64,000 nt of DNA, taken from the NCBI RefSeq assembly GCF_020080835.1, contig NC_058164.1:19276688-19340687 (forward strand), in the 5' to 3' direction. The position numbers and the translations under genes are program-made. Of the stretch, positions 48,901 through 62,600 are shown one piece after another; within the stretch, counting starts at the first letter, position 1, and every line of letters begins with the position of its first letter. Under the pieces are notes generated by a model that saw nothing but the letters and a program-made list of their open reading frames with translations, ran no database searches and was not told the origin of the DNA. The DNA is from Cotesia glomerata. Its lineage: Eukaryota; Arthropoda; Insecta; Hymenoptera; Braconidae.

Positions 48901-51900
48901 AAAATAAATGAAATTAAATCAATAACCATGTTCATCTCAAAGTATATAAAATATAAGCTAATTTAACTTGTTAAAGTAAACTGAAATTATTAGACTATAT
49001 TAAAATAAGACCTTATTGTAAGGTTTTTAAAATTTTTAATTTTTTACTTGTCTATTCGAAAAATTACTATTTTTTTAATATTTTAAAGAAAATATACACT
49101 TAAATAATTATCAGTATAAAAACTTATTGATCAAATTGGCCGGTACCTTATTATAAAAACTAATTTTTGTTTCTAGATTTTTAACTTATATAAATATTAT
49201 TACAAACCTCCTAACAATGTAGATAAATCTCGATAACTCTGTACCGCAGCAAACATAAGTACATTAGCCATAGCATAGCTGACAGATTGTGCGACACCTC
49301 GAATTTCGGATCCAAAGAGTTCAGCAGTCATGGTCCATGGAATAGTTAACATCCCAATCATCGACGTACATACATAAAGTAGAAGACCTAATACAGGTAC
49401 CCAGTTTCCACTCGTACTACCGTTCTTGATTTGTAAGGTAAAGTATCCTGATACTGACATACAAACAGCCATTCCCAACGCCGAAATTATGCAAAGTGGT
49501 CGTCTTTTGTACCGTCTCAAAAGCCATGTATTGACCATCGAGCATAAGAAACGTGTGAGACCAACTAAAATAGATGCAGTGTATTCATTAACACCGGATT
49601 TTACTTCCTAGAGGATAAAGAAAACGATAAATTAAGCTTATATTTTACCATTGAAATAAAATTAAAAAAAATGACAATGTACCTGGAACCATGTGACAGC
49701 GTAAAACAAAGTGATGTAAATACCAGAAAATTGTTGGAACAAGAAAAAGATTATAAGAATAATCATAGGCTTCCATCCAGTTGGTTTCAAGAAAGCTCGG
49801 AGCTTTGTCGACAAGCTTCCTCGTTTACTTCTTCTTTGTTCACTCAATTTTATTTCATTTTCTTTCATAATTGTGGTAAATGCTTGTTCAGCCGGTGACA
49901 TTTTTCCAAATCCTTTTTCTTCGGATTTGTAAATTCTTGCGAGCGATTTTTTAGCGTCATCTATTCGGCCTTTAGACACTAACCAAACTGGGGATTCCGG
50001 AACGAAAAATTGTACTAAAAAGAGTGGCACTACTGCATAAATAGTTGCCAACCACGCGACTAGTCTCCATGGTAAGTAAGCGCCTTTCAAATATGATAGT
50101 AGCATTCCAAGTGATGCCAATGTTGGTCCAAATGACATCAACGATCCACGAAGATCTGGTGTTGCTACTTCTGTTATGTAAACTATTGAGGGCGATGTTG
50201 ATGTTGCTATCGCTAATCCCGTTAATAGACGCCCTACTAATATCATAGGGATGTTTTGGGCTGTTGCTATTAATATCCATCCAATTATACAAGGTATCGC
50301 ACCTAGTTGAAGAGTTCGAATTCGACCAAACGCTTCCATTAAGAAACCGACTATTAAAGAACCTATCGGCACAGCAACCACAATAATACTAGCTGGAAAA
50401 TAAAATAAATTATTTCGATATTATTTTAGAACTAATGATGATTATTTATAAGTGAAAACTACTTTATTTTTAGTCATAAAATCAACATGATTAAATTTAA
50501 TTTCTATCCACATATTTTTTTCTTAAAGTTAATCAAAAATCGAATTTAAAAAAAAAAATTCAATTGTCAATTTTTCGAATATACAAAAAAATTTTTGTAA
50601 ATATAATAAAAATTCCAAAATTGAATTTTTTTCTCAGAGTTTGTTATCAAATTGAAATATAAAATAATAAAAATAAAATAAAATAAAAACAATTTTTAGT
50701 AAGAATTTAATTTTTCCCATTAAGCTCCATATTAAATGAAAAATTTATCTTTGACTATTTTCATTATATTGATCTTAAATGCGGTGTAAAAAACAAACAA
50801 TTTAGAAAAATGTTTGTTAATATTTATCTTTCGATTTTTTATAGTTAAAAGTAAAATGGTCTCTATTTTTACAAAATTATCGAATTAAAATTATAATCCT
50901 GAAATTTCAGTAAGCATTTGACAATTTTTTGATTTTGTTAAAAAAATAAACTTTTAAGGGGAAAATATTTAAAAAACTCCATTTATAGTGTTTTTTAATT
51001 TTTATGTACGGAAATTTTTTGATAATTTACTTCGTTATATAATTTGTTAGCTAAAAAAATTCATAATAATTTTTAGCTGTCTGTTAATTTCAGTATCTAT
51101 TAATTGAGTTTTTTAAAGTTTAATGTTTTTTTTCGGACAATGACTTACGATTGTACATAAATACTGGTCGGGTCATTGTCGATTCTTAAAACCTTCGGTT
51201 ATAAAACTGATCGAATATTCACAGTGTTGCTTAATCATTTAAATTTATGATGATTCTGCAAGACTGTTTAAATAGCATCTGTTGTTTTGAAGACTTAAGT
51301 TTCGAATTTATACACTAAAAACTTAATATTTAACCAAGAGTTTTTCTAAGAAATCTATTTATATAAATTATATTTTACTAGAAGTCTAGATTTTTGTTTT
51401 TAAAACAAGATTACAAAGGTTACGCCGGTAAAAATAAAATTTACAGAGTGAATTCTTATCCTTCATTCAGCTTTTGTAAACTAAGAGCAATTTTTTGAAA
51501 CATTTGTCTATCAGGAAATTACTTTTTTGGAAAAATTATTGTAGAAAAAAATGATGAATCTAGTTTTCAAAGCTATAAGAAAAAAAAACAAAACTAAGAA
51601 ATAGAGAATTAATCTATACTTAAATCAGTACGGACACGTATATTTCACCCTTGATATGTATGACTCTGTGTGATGAATTTTATTCAGTGTTCAATGTGTG
51701 AATACCAATGACTCATTATAAGTTATTAATTATCATCAAGTATAAGTCGTGATGTGAGACAAAAAATATGCTCGTCATTAGATGGCAATTTATCAACTCA
51801 AAAAAATTATCAACAGTCATTTTTTGAAACAAATTTTTCAAAATTGACCAAAAAAATAATCGAAGAATTTTTGACAGTTATTTCGCATTTAATTTGTTGT

Positions 51901-54900
51901 ACAAGTTAGATTTGATTTTGAATTTTTCGATTTTTAAGAAAATTTTATTTAAAGTATCATAAAAACTAGGAAAAGTTATAAATTTGTGATAAAAGTGACT
52001 ATTCACAAGTAAAAAAAACCCTGATAAATTCAAACTACGTGAATATAAAGGCCCTTACATTCACGCAGCCTAGATTTATCAGAACTTTTTTGCATATAAA
52101 TAGACACGTCCATTTATGATTAGTACAATAAATTTAAATACACTGAAAGTGGCTTTTTTATTTAATTATTTTCTTTTTAAATTTCAGACGCATTTTTGTC
52201 ATAAAAAAAATGCTCATGTCATTGACTGATAAAAAAAAATGACGTCAAATTGGCGAGCATTTGCTCGTGATTTGACTGAAGTTAAAATTCAAGTTCATTT
52301 CACATCAATGGACAATTTTTTTTTTATCATCATTTGAAAAAATAAAATTTTTTGGCTTTTTGATACATTCTAAAATATATAAACATATTACAAGTATAAA
52401 TATGTATATATGATTATTCTGTAAATTTGGTAGGATTTATTATGTTTTCATAAAAAAGTGGAAAATTACAAAAAGGGAGCCGTTATTTTATTTAAATTCA
52501 TTTGCAGATATCATATCTAAATTTAATATTGACGTTTTGAGACTCTCGAAAGTTATTCTGATGATTTAAAAGTATGCATGGTTGTATGTAAATAGTTTAT
52601 CATATTTTAGCGACTTGACCGATTTAACTCATATTTGCATCAATCAAGAGGTCTTAATCTTGTCGGCCGTCAAATATGATTCACATTTAAGATCAAAGGG
52701 TCATATGGAGCTTGAGAACGGTGGAAAGTTCTGGATCTGGCCTACGGGATCATCGATTGTCAAAATTTTTAGTTACTGTGGGAGTATTCTAGTTTAAAGT
52801 TAGTAATTTTGGGTATTTTTTCAAGTTCAATAAAAAGAAAATAATATTTTTTAAAAGTTTTTTTTCAATTTTTTTTAAATAAAAACTTTTAATTTCTTTT
52901 TCTAAATTTTTTGTGTATTCTGAGAATTTCAATCAATATCTAGTAAAAAAATTTTTTTTTACTTCGTAAAATTCCCAGAATTTACAATCTCCAGACTGAA
53001 AATATTCTCTTGTAAAGTGCAAAGAAAAATTAAACATCAAAACTACTTCAATAAATTTATTTTTGGATTTTTTATGGTCAAAAATAAAGTGGACTTTATT
53101 TTTTTTTTTTTAATTTGAATTACCTGTCCATGATGTTTCTACTGTGGTAGCTTTAAGACCAGAATCGCCGGTTTCCAAATGAGGGATCAAAATAGCCGAA
53201 TAAGCCATGCTAAGCCCCACGACAATGTGAAAAGATGTCGTCAAAATACAAGCAACAATCTGTGGAAAAGAGATTGTTTTTATTTAAAAGAGAATCGACA
53301 AACATGGAAATATGCAATATTATTTATCGATTTATCTGTTCCTCTGAATAAAAATGATTTCCTTATTAGAAATACTCAGAAGTAGATTTATCTTATCCGA
53401 TCATTGAATGATTTCTTAGATACAATTATAAAAAAAAAGTAAGATATCTTTGATTTGAAAAACAAAATTTTTACCTCAGGTACTGCATTCTTGAGTTGCG
53501 TCCGTTCGACATAGCCTTTGTTAAGACTTCTAGAGGATACAATAGCATCCTTGAAGCACTCTCTTTCATTCTCTTCGATATTTTTCGAGGCCTCACGTTC
53601 AACACTGCGATAAAAAAAGATGACAACTATTAAATTTCTCTACAAATTAAATTAATCATTTATGACATATGACAGGCTGAACAAATTTATTACATTTGTT
53701 GCAGAAAATATTAAATGAATATAAAAAACACTCATTGGTATTGTTAATTTAAATATTTATTTCAAAATAAATTACAATAGACATTCATTATTTTTATTAA
53801 CAATCATATGTTAATGTGTTATATATTACTATTACTATATTGATGGCGAGTGATTAGCTTGCCATACATTGAGTTAGGTCCAAAGTACAAATGTTCAAGC
53901 GTCCTCAACATACAAATAAAATAATAAAAAATATGCATTTGTCATTTAATACCAATTGTGTAAAAATTTATTATTATTATTATTACTGCTAATAAATATT
54001 TTCATCAATAAAACTTTACATCAATAGATAGATTTTAATCTTAACAATGTGTGCGACCTTCTCAATTAAAATTGAAGAGAAAAACATAAATCATTTTTTA
54101 TTTCATAAAATCTTTATAATTTTATTACTGCGTTCGGTAAATATTGATTAATAATAAAATTTTAATCAAACATATTTTTAAACAATAAAATATTTTTAAT
54201 TTTAGATACTTATGGGCTTAATTGGAATCAATTGATATTTCATAAAGTTTTTAACTCTTCAAACTAAATTAAAAAAATGTTTTTTTTTTTTCTTAAATTT
54301 TATGTGAACGTAAAAAACTAAATCTTTATTCAAAAAGTAAATTAAATTTTAATATAATAAAAAAAAAAAAACAATTGAATAGATAAAAAATTATCATTTT
54401 ATTTTTATTTTTAGAGATATTTCGTTAAAGCTTTCAAATTTGTAAAGTGAAAAAACTCATTTATCGTTAAAGAAAAATTTAATTTTCAACAAAAAAATCT
54501 GATTACAAATTTACACAAGTTCAGTTGTTTCCACCATATCATAAGTTGAATATTGATTTATTTCCAATGATTTTACTTTTTAATCAATATTTAGAAAAGA
54601 ATTCATATACATTTTTAAAGAAAATTAAATTTTTCTTAAAACAAGTTTCATATAATTATTATCTCAAATGTTATGTGAAAGGTTGAAGTTGAGTTAATGT
54701 TAAAGTAAATTTGTTGAAAAATGATAAAAAGATTTTCTTATAGATCATTTAATTGCTACTAAAAATGAGACATTTTATGCCTAATTAATTATTTTTCAAG
54801 TGTCTCCTTTCGGCTTGGCTGAAAATTTCGTTTTTAGAATTGAAGAAAAATACATTTTTCAAAAAGTATTTTTTTTTTTTGTATATTACACAGCCGAAAC

Positions 54901-57900
54901 TCAAATTGTAATTATTGAACTGTTAATATTGATATATTTAGAGCTCAAATTTTTGTTTTTTAACTTCTTTTTGGACAGTCACACAGTGATGCTCTCAAAG
55001 AAAATCCTGTAAAAATTCTAAGAATTTTAAAAATTGACATGAAAAGAACATTTTTTTTTCTTTTCAAATCGTCTATTCACATTTAGAATACAAAAATATT
55101 GTTTAAAGTCGCTACACTTATTTAGATAAATTTTATAAACCATTTTCAGTAAGAATTTAATTTTTTATCATTACAAGCATTAAAACGAACTTAAAAATTT
55201 ATTTTAATGATTTTTATCAAAAATGTGCTATAAAAACAAATAATAAAAAAATAGATAAATAAATATACAGTCCATTTTTTGGCCTAATCTGATGTGAACT
55301 CACTGTTCTCTATGGGGACGGAGTCGTTTCGATGAGTCATCAATTCACTGACAGTGTAAGAAAAATATTTTATATACTCTATTTTTAGATTATTAATTAC
55401 TAAACAATTTTGGCCAATTAATAAATAAAAATTCTTGTACTAATAATAAACGAAAAATATTTCTGCTTTCATATCAAATTTATATTTAGAGCGTTTATAA
55501 AAAAATTAATTCATCTATCAATAGTAAATTTTATTTAACATTAGTTTGTTTAATAAATTCCCGCGTAACCTTAGTTATAACTATAATAAATTAATAAACT
55601 CAATAAAATATGACAATAAAAGTATTAGCTTGAGCTGCATGATGACAAAAAAAATTTTACAATAAAATTCACGTGTAGAATAGATGCGCCGGAGTATTGT
55701 ATTTTATAGGCATCTGTATATGCGGATATAGACGTATATACATGCATAAATTATAACATATCATGTGTCAGATTAAATAACCGTAATCGTTTTGCAACAA
55801 ACGTCCTCAGCGTATCATCATCTCCATTTAATCCTTAAACAAGCTGTCAAATCAAGAATAACATTTCGCAGAAGTGAAAAAATTTTTATCGTGTTACATA
55901 TTTATTTTTTTATTTGGATAAGAAAAATTTTTTCTATAATCAAGTAAAAATAATGAATTATAGTAACTTCAATTCTTTAATTACACTTTTTACAATTTTT
56001 CACTCGGTAATTGATTAATCGATAAGACTTAATTTTTATTATTGTTAATCGCTATAAACAGTATTAGAATTAAATATCTAATTATTTAAAAAAAAATGTT
56101 TATAAAAATATTTTATCTTTATCTAGTAGTTTTTATACTGTTATTTTTTAGCGATAACGGTCAACAATGACCTCGGCAAAATAATAGTTAACAATGTAAC
56201 CTCGAACTTCAATACTAATATGTTTGTGAACACATTATATTTGCAGATAATAATACACAGATAGATAGTACATGTATATATATGTTTTTCTATCTTTATG
56301 GTAATAGATATTTACATTCACATTTTTATTTATGTAGATCGTGACTTATCATCGATTCACGATTTAAAAAATTATATGTGAGTCAAATGACATACAATAG
56401 AATGACAATAAAATTGTGCATTATTGTGTCAACAAAAAAAAGTAATGATGAATTCCTTATATTACACATATTACGAAAATATATAATTAAATTCTTATCA
56501 TATTATCGCTGATCTGATGAGTCACCTATTTTATTTCATTTTCATTTGTAAATTTTTTCTTAATCAAAAGCGTACACAAACAAAATTATTTATGCTATCC
56601 AATCAAGAAGTATTAATAACTTTATCTTATGTTTATTCATCAATTGTCTTGTTACTTTCCTTAAATTAAATTCAAATCAATTGATCTTTTACTCAAAGTG
56701 GTTTCAAAAATATTCAGCAAGTACTAAAATTAGATTAATTTTTTGGCAATTTCTTTAAAATGTATTATTTGAACAGTAAATACAATATAATTATACTTAA
56801 ACTGTAATTAAATTTACATTAAGTTCTTAAATTGTTTAAATATCAGGTAAGATTAAATTACAACAAGTGAATCGACTTACACTGATATTTAATATGGATA
56901 AATTTATACCAATTACACAAAGCGTTTAATAAATAAATATGAGTAAAATAAATTGAATAAGTTATCAATTACATATTTTTTGTAATAAATTATCACCATA
57001 CTATATAAGATACATTTATACTAGAATTGCGCAATAAAAACCAACTTTATTTTTTTGCTTAGTTGAAAAATTTTTTGGAGTTAGAAATTTTCAAAATCGT
57101 TAAAGATTAAATTTTTTTTTGTTCAAAATTTTTCTTTTATTCAAATATTTTATATCTTAATAATTATGTATAGATTTTTTAAACATCATAGTAGGGTACC
57201 TTAGATATTCTTGTGTGACCTGTAAGCATGAATATCAAAGAATAATGCTCAATTTCTTTCTTTCAGGTTGACATATATTATAAAGATTAGAAAAAAAGCA
57301 TGAAACAAATAAAAGACAGAAAAGGACAATGATAATTTCTTATTTTTGGATTATTTTAGAATTTTTACCAGTTATTTTATTCAATTGAGAAGCTATTCTA
57401 AATTTAGGCCACTTGAAAATACTTTAAGTTTACTACTTTGACATTTAAACAAATTTAGAGCCATTTCTAAAACATAAACTTAAAATTTTCAGAATAAGTA
57501 TAATTTACAATGTAAAAAATAATATAATTGCAAGAAAAAATAATGTAATTACAAATTAACAAAAATTTGATTATTTACGGTTCTGGAAATATTATAAAAT
57601 CACAACACTGAAATCAGCAGATATGCTTGTTTTTAGATTTTGTTTAACAAGTTAATTAGTTTTTGGATAAGGTAAAAGATCAAGTTATTGACACTGGCCT
57701 AGTTATTGACACTTGCAATTTTATTTTAATTAAAAAAAAAACAAATCAGCTCTAATAAATTAATAAATATAATTTTTGAAGTATAAATTTTAAGATAATT
57801 GGTTTTTTGAGAACATTTCATTTTTTCAATTATAATAAAATTGCAAGTGTCAAACAACTAGGCCAGTGTCAATAACTGGATCTTTTACCTTATTATGTTT

Positions 57901-58712
57901 GAAAAAGTATATTAAAATTTTTTATAAATTATGCAGGTTGATTTTTTTTATTAATTATCTTCTCAAAATTTATTTGTTAAAAAATTTGTTTTAATTATTA
58001 AATGACTTAATTTTATTATCATTGAAAATCTTGAGCGATCCATAGAAATTTCTTTTAATCAAGGATTTATAGGAATGGCTCTCAAAATATGATAAACTAG
58101 CATACTTTCATAGGGAACTCGTGAAAAAATACAATTTTTCGCGTTACTCTAAATTTACATAACCTTGTGATTTTTTTTCAGATTTTTAAAAAGTACAAAC
58201 TTATGTACGCAATAAATGTTTTTGAAAATAAAATTAAGTATCGTACTGAAATCCGCAAATTTCGGAGTATTTATTAATTTTTTAAACAAATTAATATTAT
58301 TAACAAAAAATTGCATTAATATTTTTTTTTTAATTCTAACTGTGAAATAAAAAAAAAAACATTTTTGATAAAATTTTGTTTTTTTAAGAACAATTCTCAA
58401 AATAGTCAAGTGTCTAGTAATTTCAGTACCATATAAATAAAGCAAAAATAACCTCCAAATAGAAAAATAGTAAAAAAATATTTTGATATAATTACATATA
58501 TGTTTTTTTTTTTTTTAATTTATCAATGGTATTCCTTATTTTGAATTGCATACAATGTTATCTACATAGGCACGTGAATGACATAATAACTACTTAGTAT
58601 AAAATCTTATGCAATAAACGCCTTATTAAAATACAAATTTAACACTAAAAGTTCTCAATAATTATTGTTATTTTTCTCAACATTAATCTTACCTTAATGA
58701 GTATGGATCCAT
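45912..58712 (-). CDS. Tret1-like facilitated trehalose/sugar transporter (MFS, SLC2 family)
   Basis: A twelve-helix plasma-membrane sugar carrier of the insect Tret1 (SLC2/MFS) type. Minus-strand exons: 58712-58693, 53604-53475, 53259-53124, 50392-49683, 49607-49208, 46162-45912; 548 residues, all phases consistent. Start MDPYSL, then a polar cytoplasmic N terminus; TM1 is IVACILTTSFHIVVGLSMAY. Family motifs: FGRIRT after TM2, GRLLTG, RG in TPDLRGSLMSFG, the mid-loop VPESPVWLVSKGR, and the C-terminal LLPETHGKK. A long Lys/Ser-rich central loop (EIKLSEQRRSKRGSLSTK) separates the halves. QQFSGI precedes TM7-8. The tail is Ala/Gln/Arg-rich and ends NAEPV. Trehalose as substrate is inferred from family only. 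Intron 1 is 5.1 kb and the last intron carries a LINE. Confidence 0.9.
46163..46840. other. last transporter intron, part 3' to the LINE
   Basis: AT-rich intron sequence. Nothing recognised apart from short repeat-like phrases at 46440-46720. Confidence 0.35.
46845..47820 (+). mobile_element. 5'-truncated non-LTR retrotransposon (Jockey/CR1-like reverse transcriptase end)
   Basis: The plus strand encodes the C-terminal part of a LINE reverse transcriptase: KLNASKTKAVIFGSRVK, IKYLGVLIDSTLTWENQV, FPVFDYCCAAYCN, then one in-frame TGA at 47282-47284. The same frame continues LKLSDRRNYFIACLF, SFLVRGIRIWNALPAEI and a natural stop after YDYYFQNY at about 47580. A 3' UTR ends AATCCAATAAAATTATTATC followed by a (TCTA)n tail at about 47803-47822. 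It lies antisense to the host transporter gene. The catalytic YxDD part is missing, so the copy is dead. Confidence 0.85.
47823..49207. other. last transporter intron, part 5' to the LINE
   Basis: AT-rich, with a GC-richer island at 48060-48310 that looks like a fragment of a dispersed repeat (phrases GTCACGACGATAGCGTCGCC and ACAACGGATCTCAACCAAAC). It can be read in one frame but without any recognised family. Confidence 0.35.
50393..53123. other. transporter intron 3
   Basis: AT-rich. Two local features: an imperfect hairpin at 52022-52081 and a GC-richer island at 52605-52770 (phrases TCTTGTCGGCCGTCAAATA and GATCTGGCCTACGGGATCAT) that resembles a dispersed repeat. No additional exon is recognised. 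Confidence 0.4.
52022..52081. repeat. imperfect inverted repeat
   Basis: CTGATAAATTCAAACTACGTGAAT is mirrored by ATTCACGCAGCCTAGATTTATCAG around an 11-base loop rich in AAAGGCCCTT. It could be a small transposon remnant. Confidence 0.4.
53605..57667. other. transporter intron 1, main part
   Basis: AT-rich intron sequence. Region 55290-55370 (GTTCTCTATGGGGACGGAGT) is GC-richer and unexplained. No exon is recognised. Confidence 0.35.
57668..57892. mobile_element. 225-bp MITE with TAAGGTAAAAG ends
   Basis: TAAGGTAAAAGATCAAGTTA at the left and TAACTGGATCTTTTACCTTA at the right. Inverted repeats of about 55 bp include ATTGACACTGGCCTAGTT and its near complement AACTAGGCCAGTGTCAAT; GACACTTGCAATT pairs with ATTGCAAGTGTC. 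It shares the first 10-11 bases with the hairpin family at 30886 but not the rest. Confidence 0.75.
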
Positions 58713-59500
58713 TGTTGGAACAAAAGATTTTCACAGCCAAGTCAAAAATACTGATATTGAAAAAAAATTAAATTAAAGGAAGATCAGTACAGTGTGAAGC
58801 GTCTCAAGATCACTCGAAAAAAAAATATTATTCTTCGAAATTGTAAATTATAAATTATAATAAATGTATTCAATCCACTGGTTTTATAGTTAATTACTTC
58901 CTATTTATTATTTTTTATATTTATGTTTTAAGGCACTAGTTTGACGTCATTTCTTCGACGGAACCAATCAGTAGCTATCATAATTATTAAGTATTTCTGT
59001 AAGCAAAAAGAAAAAAATTAATTATTGGGTGTTTTCGTAACACTGCATAAAAAAAAAAGTGAGTATGTGCAAAGTAATGTGATTTATTAAACAGTAAATA
59101 ATTTCAGTGAAGGTAGATAGATTATAATTAAAAAATTTAGATGCATGTATATTATTATCGGTAATAAATCAACGATTACAAATTTAACATAGTTTATAAA
59201 AAATTTAATAATAATATTGGAATATACTTAAAATACTGCTCTAAATTGTAGCTGACATTTTAAAAAAAAAATTTTTTTTTATCTCAAATAACATATTATT
59301 GAAAAAAAATCTATAAAAATGGTAAAATGTCAGCTTATTTCGGAGTCGAATAAAAATTTTATTTTTTTCAATTAAAAAAAAATAAGTTGAATATAATTTT
59401 TTAAATGATATAAAATAATAGTTGAATTTATATATTGATTAAATTTAACAATAGATCAAAGATTATGAATAAAAAAAAATTTGCAAATAACATTTCACAA
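58713..59500 (-). promoter_or_regulatory. presumed promoter region of the sugar transporter
   Basis: Directly upstream of the minus-strand start codon. It contains a palindromic CRE-type TGACGTCA at 58942-58949 and, 14 bp further, a CCAAT box at 58964-58968 (inverted relative to the gene), both within 260 bp of the ATG. The remainder is AT-rich. Confidence 0.4.
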
Positions 59501-59515
59501 ATTGTAAATTAAGAA

Positions 59516-59635
59516 AATTATTAAAAAAATTTTAATTGTATAAAATAAGTAAAATTATTAAAAAAATTTTAATTGTATAAAATAAGTAAAATTATTAAAA
59601 AAATTTTAATTGTATAAAATAAGTAAAATTATATA
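59516..59635. repeat. 37-bp tandem repeat, three copies
   Basis: Three essentially identical copies of a 37-bp unit with the core AATTTTAATTGTATAAAATA. Looser relatives of the unit and of the phrase ACATTTCACAAATTGTAAATT continue to about 59830, so a larger degenerate repeat underlies it. Confidence 0.8.
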
Positions 59636-62600
59636 ATAATCAATAATACATTAAAAATAATAAATCTAAAAAAATTCACAGATGACATTTCATAAATTGT
59701 TGAATTAAAAAAATTATTTAAAATAATTTAAACTATGTAAAATAAGTAAAAATTACAAATTATCACTAACAAAATTTTTTATAAATAAAAAAAATTCACA
59801 AAAAACATTTCACTAGTTGCAAATTTGATTATTAAAGAAAATATCCTCAATAATTAGAATAATAAAAACTACAACACGACATGGGCATTTTAAAGAATAG
59901 TTAACTAATCTATGAAAATTAACCTACATTTCAACCGCTCTTACACGTAAATTGAAGCAAAAAAAAAGTAAATATAAATATGTACATAAACGAATTCATA
60001 AAATAAAAAGAAAGTAATAGGTCGCTCCAAACGAGATCACAAGATACATATAACATACAACAAACCTCACTGACTCACGACTAAATGCGATTGAATCTAA
60101 AGCCAAAGCCAAAGCCTTCAGAACTAAACGTAAAGACTGAGGACTGGTAAAGACCCAGACCAAGAAAACTGAGCACAACCCACCACACACCACAGGAACC
60201 AAACTAGCGTATCAAAAACCATATGACATTACTTTATTCACACATACGCACTCTGACAGATGCATAACTCCACAACTAAACTCCACTTGTATCATGTCAC
60301 TTACATCATTACATGTAAAAAATAACAGTGTAAGAGCGTACGATGTGATAGATTATTATAGATAGAAAACTAAACGAAACGGACAATAGACGTTGACTTT
60401 CTGAACATAGAACGTTATAATAATAATATAACGAAGCATAGATATATCAATCACGAACAAGTATTTGTAGGCAAAAGCAAAGGTGCATGTTTATATGTAT
60501 ACATAGTATAAATAAGTGTAGAAATAGCTCGAAGCTCACTCACCGAATGGTCTTACTCGATATACACTCTTCAACTAGTGTAATATACGCAAACTACTTC
60601 TGTACTATATTTCTGTATTATATAGACTGTGCAGTAATTACATCAGCAAAAGTCAAGTAGAAGACCGTGTGCAATACAATTTAAACGATTAAATAGCCTT
60701 TAAATATTAACCGTTATTAAAGTTAACAGGATGACTAATCACTAAGTAACTACAAAGCTGTAAAAAATATAAATTATAATCATTAATATCAATATCAAAA
60801 ATAAAAATGAAAATTTTTTTAAGTTAATAAAAGTATCAAGTGACAGTCGATGTCTATTATCTAATGTTATTGTTTCAAAATTGAGGAGTGTTGTTAAATG
60901 GCAGCCTTACAACAATTTTTTTTTTAAAATTTATAATTAATTTACTCGTAAAAATAATAATACAAAAAAATCCGCTTGGAAATTTTTAAGAACTTTCTTA
61001 GTCCAATTTTTTAGATGTTTCATACAACTTTAAAATTTGCAAAAGTTAGCTGTTAATTTCACACACATAAAAATTAAAAAAACTGCAAAAAAAAAATTTT
61101 TTTCATCATTTTTAAGCTATTTTAATTTAAAAAGTTTTTTTTTTTTAAATCATTGTTGTTTCTTTACGCTTCTAATTGTTATTAATTGTTACAAAGTTTA
61201 TCATAAATGAAAATCAATTTTTTTTTGGATGTTAGGAAACATCCCTCAGTCGATATTTAATCACGAGTCTTTTTGTTTACTGGCAAATTATTGATATATT
61301 AATAAAATTGAATATCAATTTACCGTTACTATAGTCTTGTAGCAAATAATAAAAGCCGATTAATCTATTAAGTTAGATTGTTTTCTTGGCAATAACATTC
61401 ATTGGTTTTTATTGAATTGATAATTCATTAAAGAGATTAAAGAGGAGAGGAAAAGATTATTCGATCAAAAACAACATATTTTTATGAATTTTTTTAGAGA
61501 ATATGCTCAATATTTATTTATTTATTTATTGAAAGAGGACATAATAAAGTCATGCGTTAAGAGCATTATGTGAAATATTCATTTTTAAATATGAACAAAT
61601 GAGCTGGTCAAAGCAATACTTAGTAAGCGCCTCAGAAAAAAGGTGCTTTGCGGTGGACAAAACTCATTAATAGATCATTTGGAATGAAAAAATCAAAAAA
61701 AAATTTATTAGTTTTTAGTTAAGTTATTCAAGATAACACTGTCGAGTTTTTATTTTTTTTTTATTTTTAGATTTTAAGTAGCACAGAATTCAAAACACCA
61801 ATTTTTAACTAACAAGTCAACAATTCAGCTATTAGAAAAATTACTTAAAATAAAAAAAAAAAAGTAGAAAGACTGAGCAGAGTTTTAAAAATATCGGTGC
61901 AGTAGATTTCAAGTGAAAGTGTCCACCAATTTCCTGCCGCACATGCGCTACAAACCGTATGGGAGGGACAAAGACTAAAAACACTCTATCTCTGTTAAAT
62001 TTTTATGATTTACTCCAAATTTTAACACAATAATCTTTATATTGTTCATTTATCTGATAAATTTTGAAAAAAAAAAAAAAAAAAAAAAACAATACTTTAC
62101 CCCTACCCTTAATGAAAATATTTACAATTGTTAATTCTCAAATTTCATTTCACAATTTCCAGGTGTTTCTTTAATTTTTATTTATATTGCAGAATAAAGT
62201 TTATTTCAGCAAACAAAAACTTCTTTTTATATAGCCACAAAAATATAATTATTTAAACCCTCGTCTTGCTAAAAATAAATTGTAAGAGTATCTAATATGA
62301 TAAACTGATAAACGAAAAATAATACCAAGTTCATGTTAATAATGAAAAAGTTTTTAAATTAAGTTGACGTAAATTAAAATAGTAGCGTGATAGTCCATGA
62401 GTGTATTGATCGGAAGGAAGCCGGTCGGCATCATTCCAGGAACGTTTAGTAACGTTATTCTCATTGAAAAGATTGTCGTGAAAATACAATAACGAACTAT
62501 TCACATATATGAGCATGTGTATGTATATGTAAAGCATTATAACTGCACGATAGTAAAATGATCGTAGACTATTGTATTTTCATGTACATATAACACCAAG

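Noticed and set aside
49671..50292. Plus-strand and frame-shifted frames over the transporter exons
   Set aside because: The minus-strand frame carries all sugar-transporter motifs; the others are shadows.
59996..60202. Minus-strand frame of 68 codons with hydrophobic stretches
   Set aside because: No family resemblance and no splice support; it lies in a GC-richer upstream region that is more likely 5' UTR or promoter.
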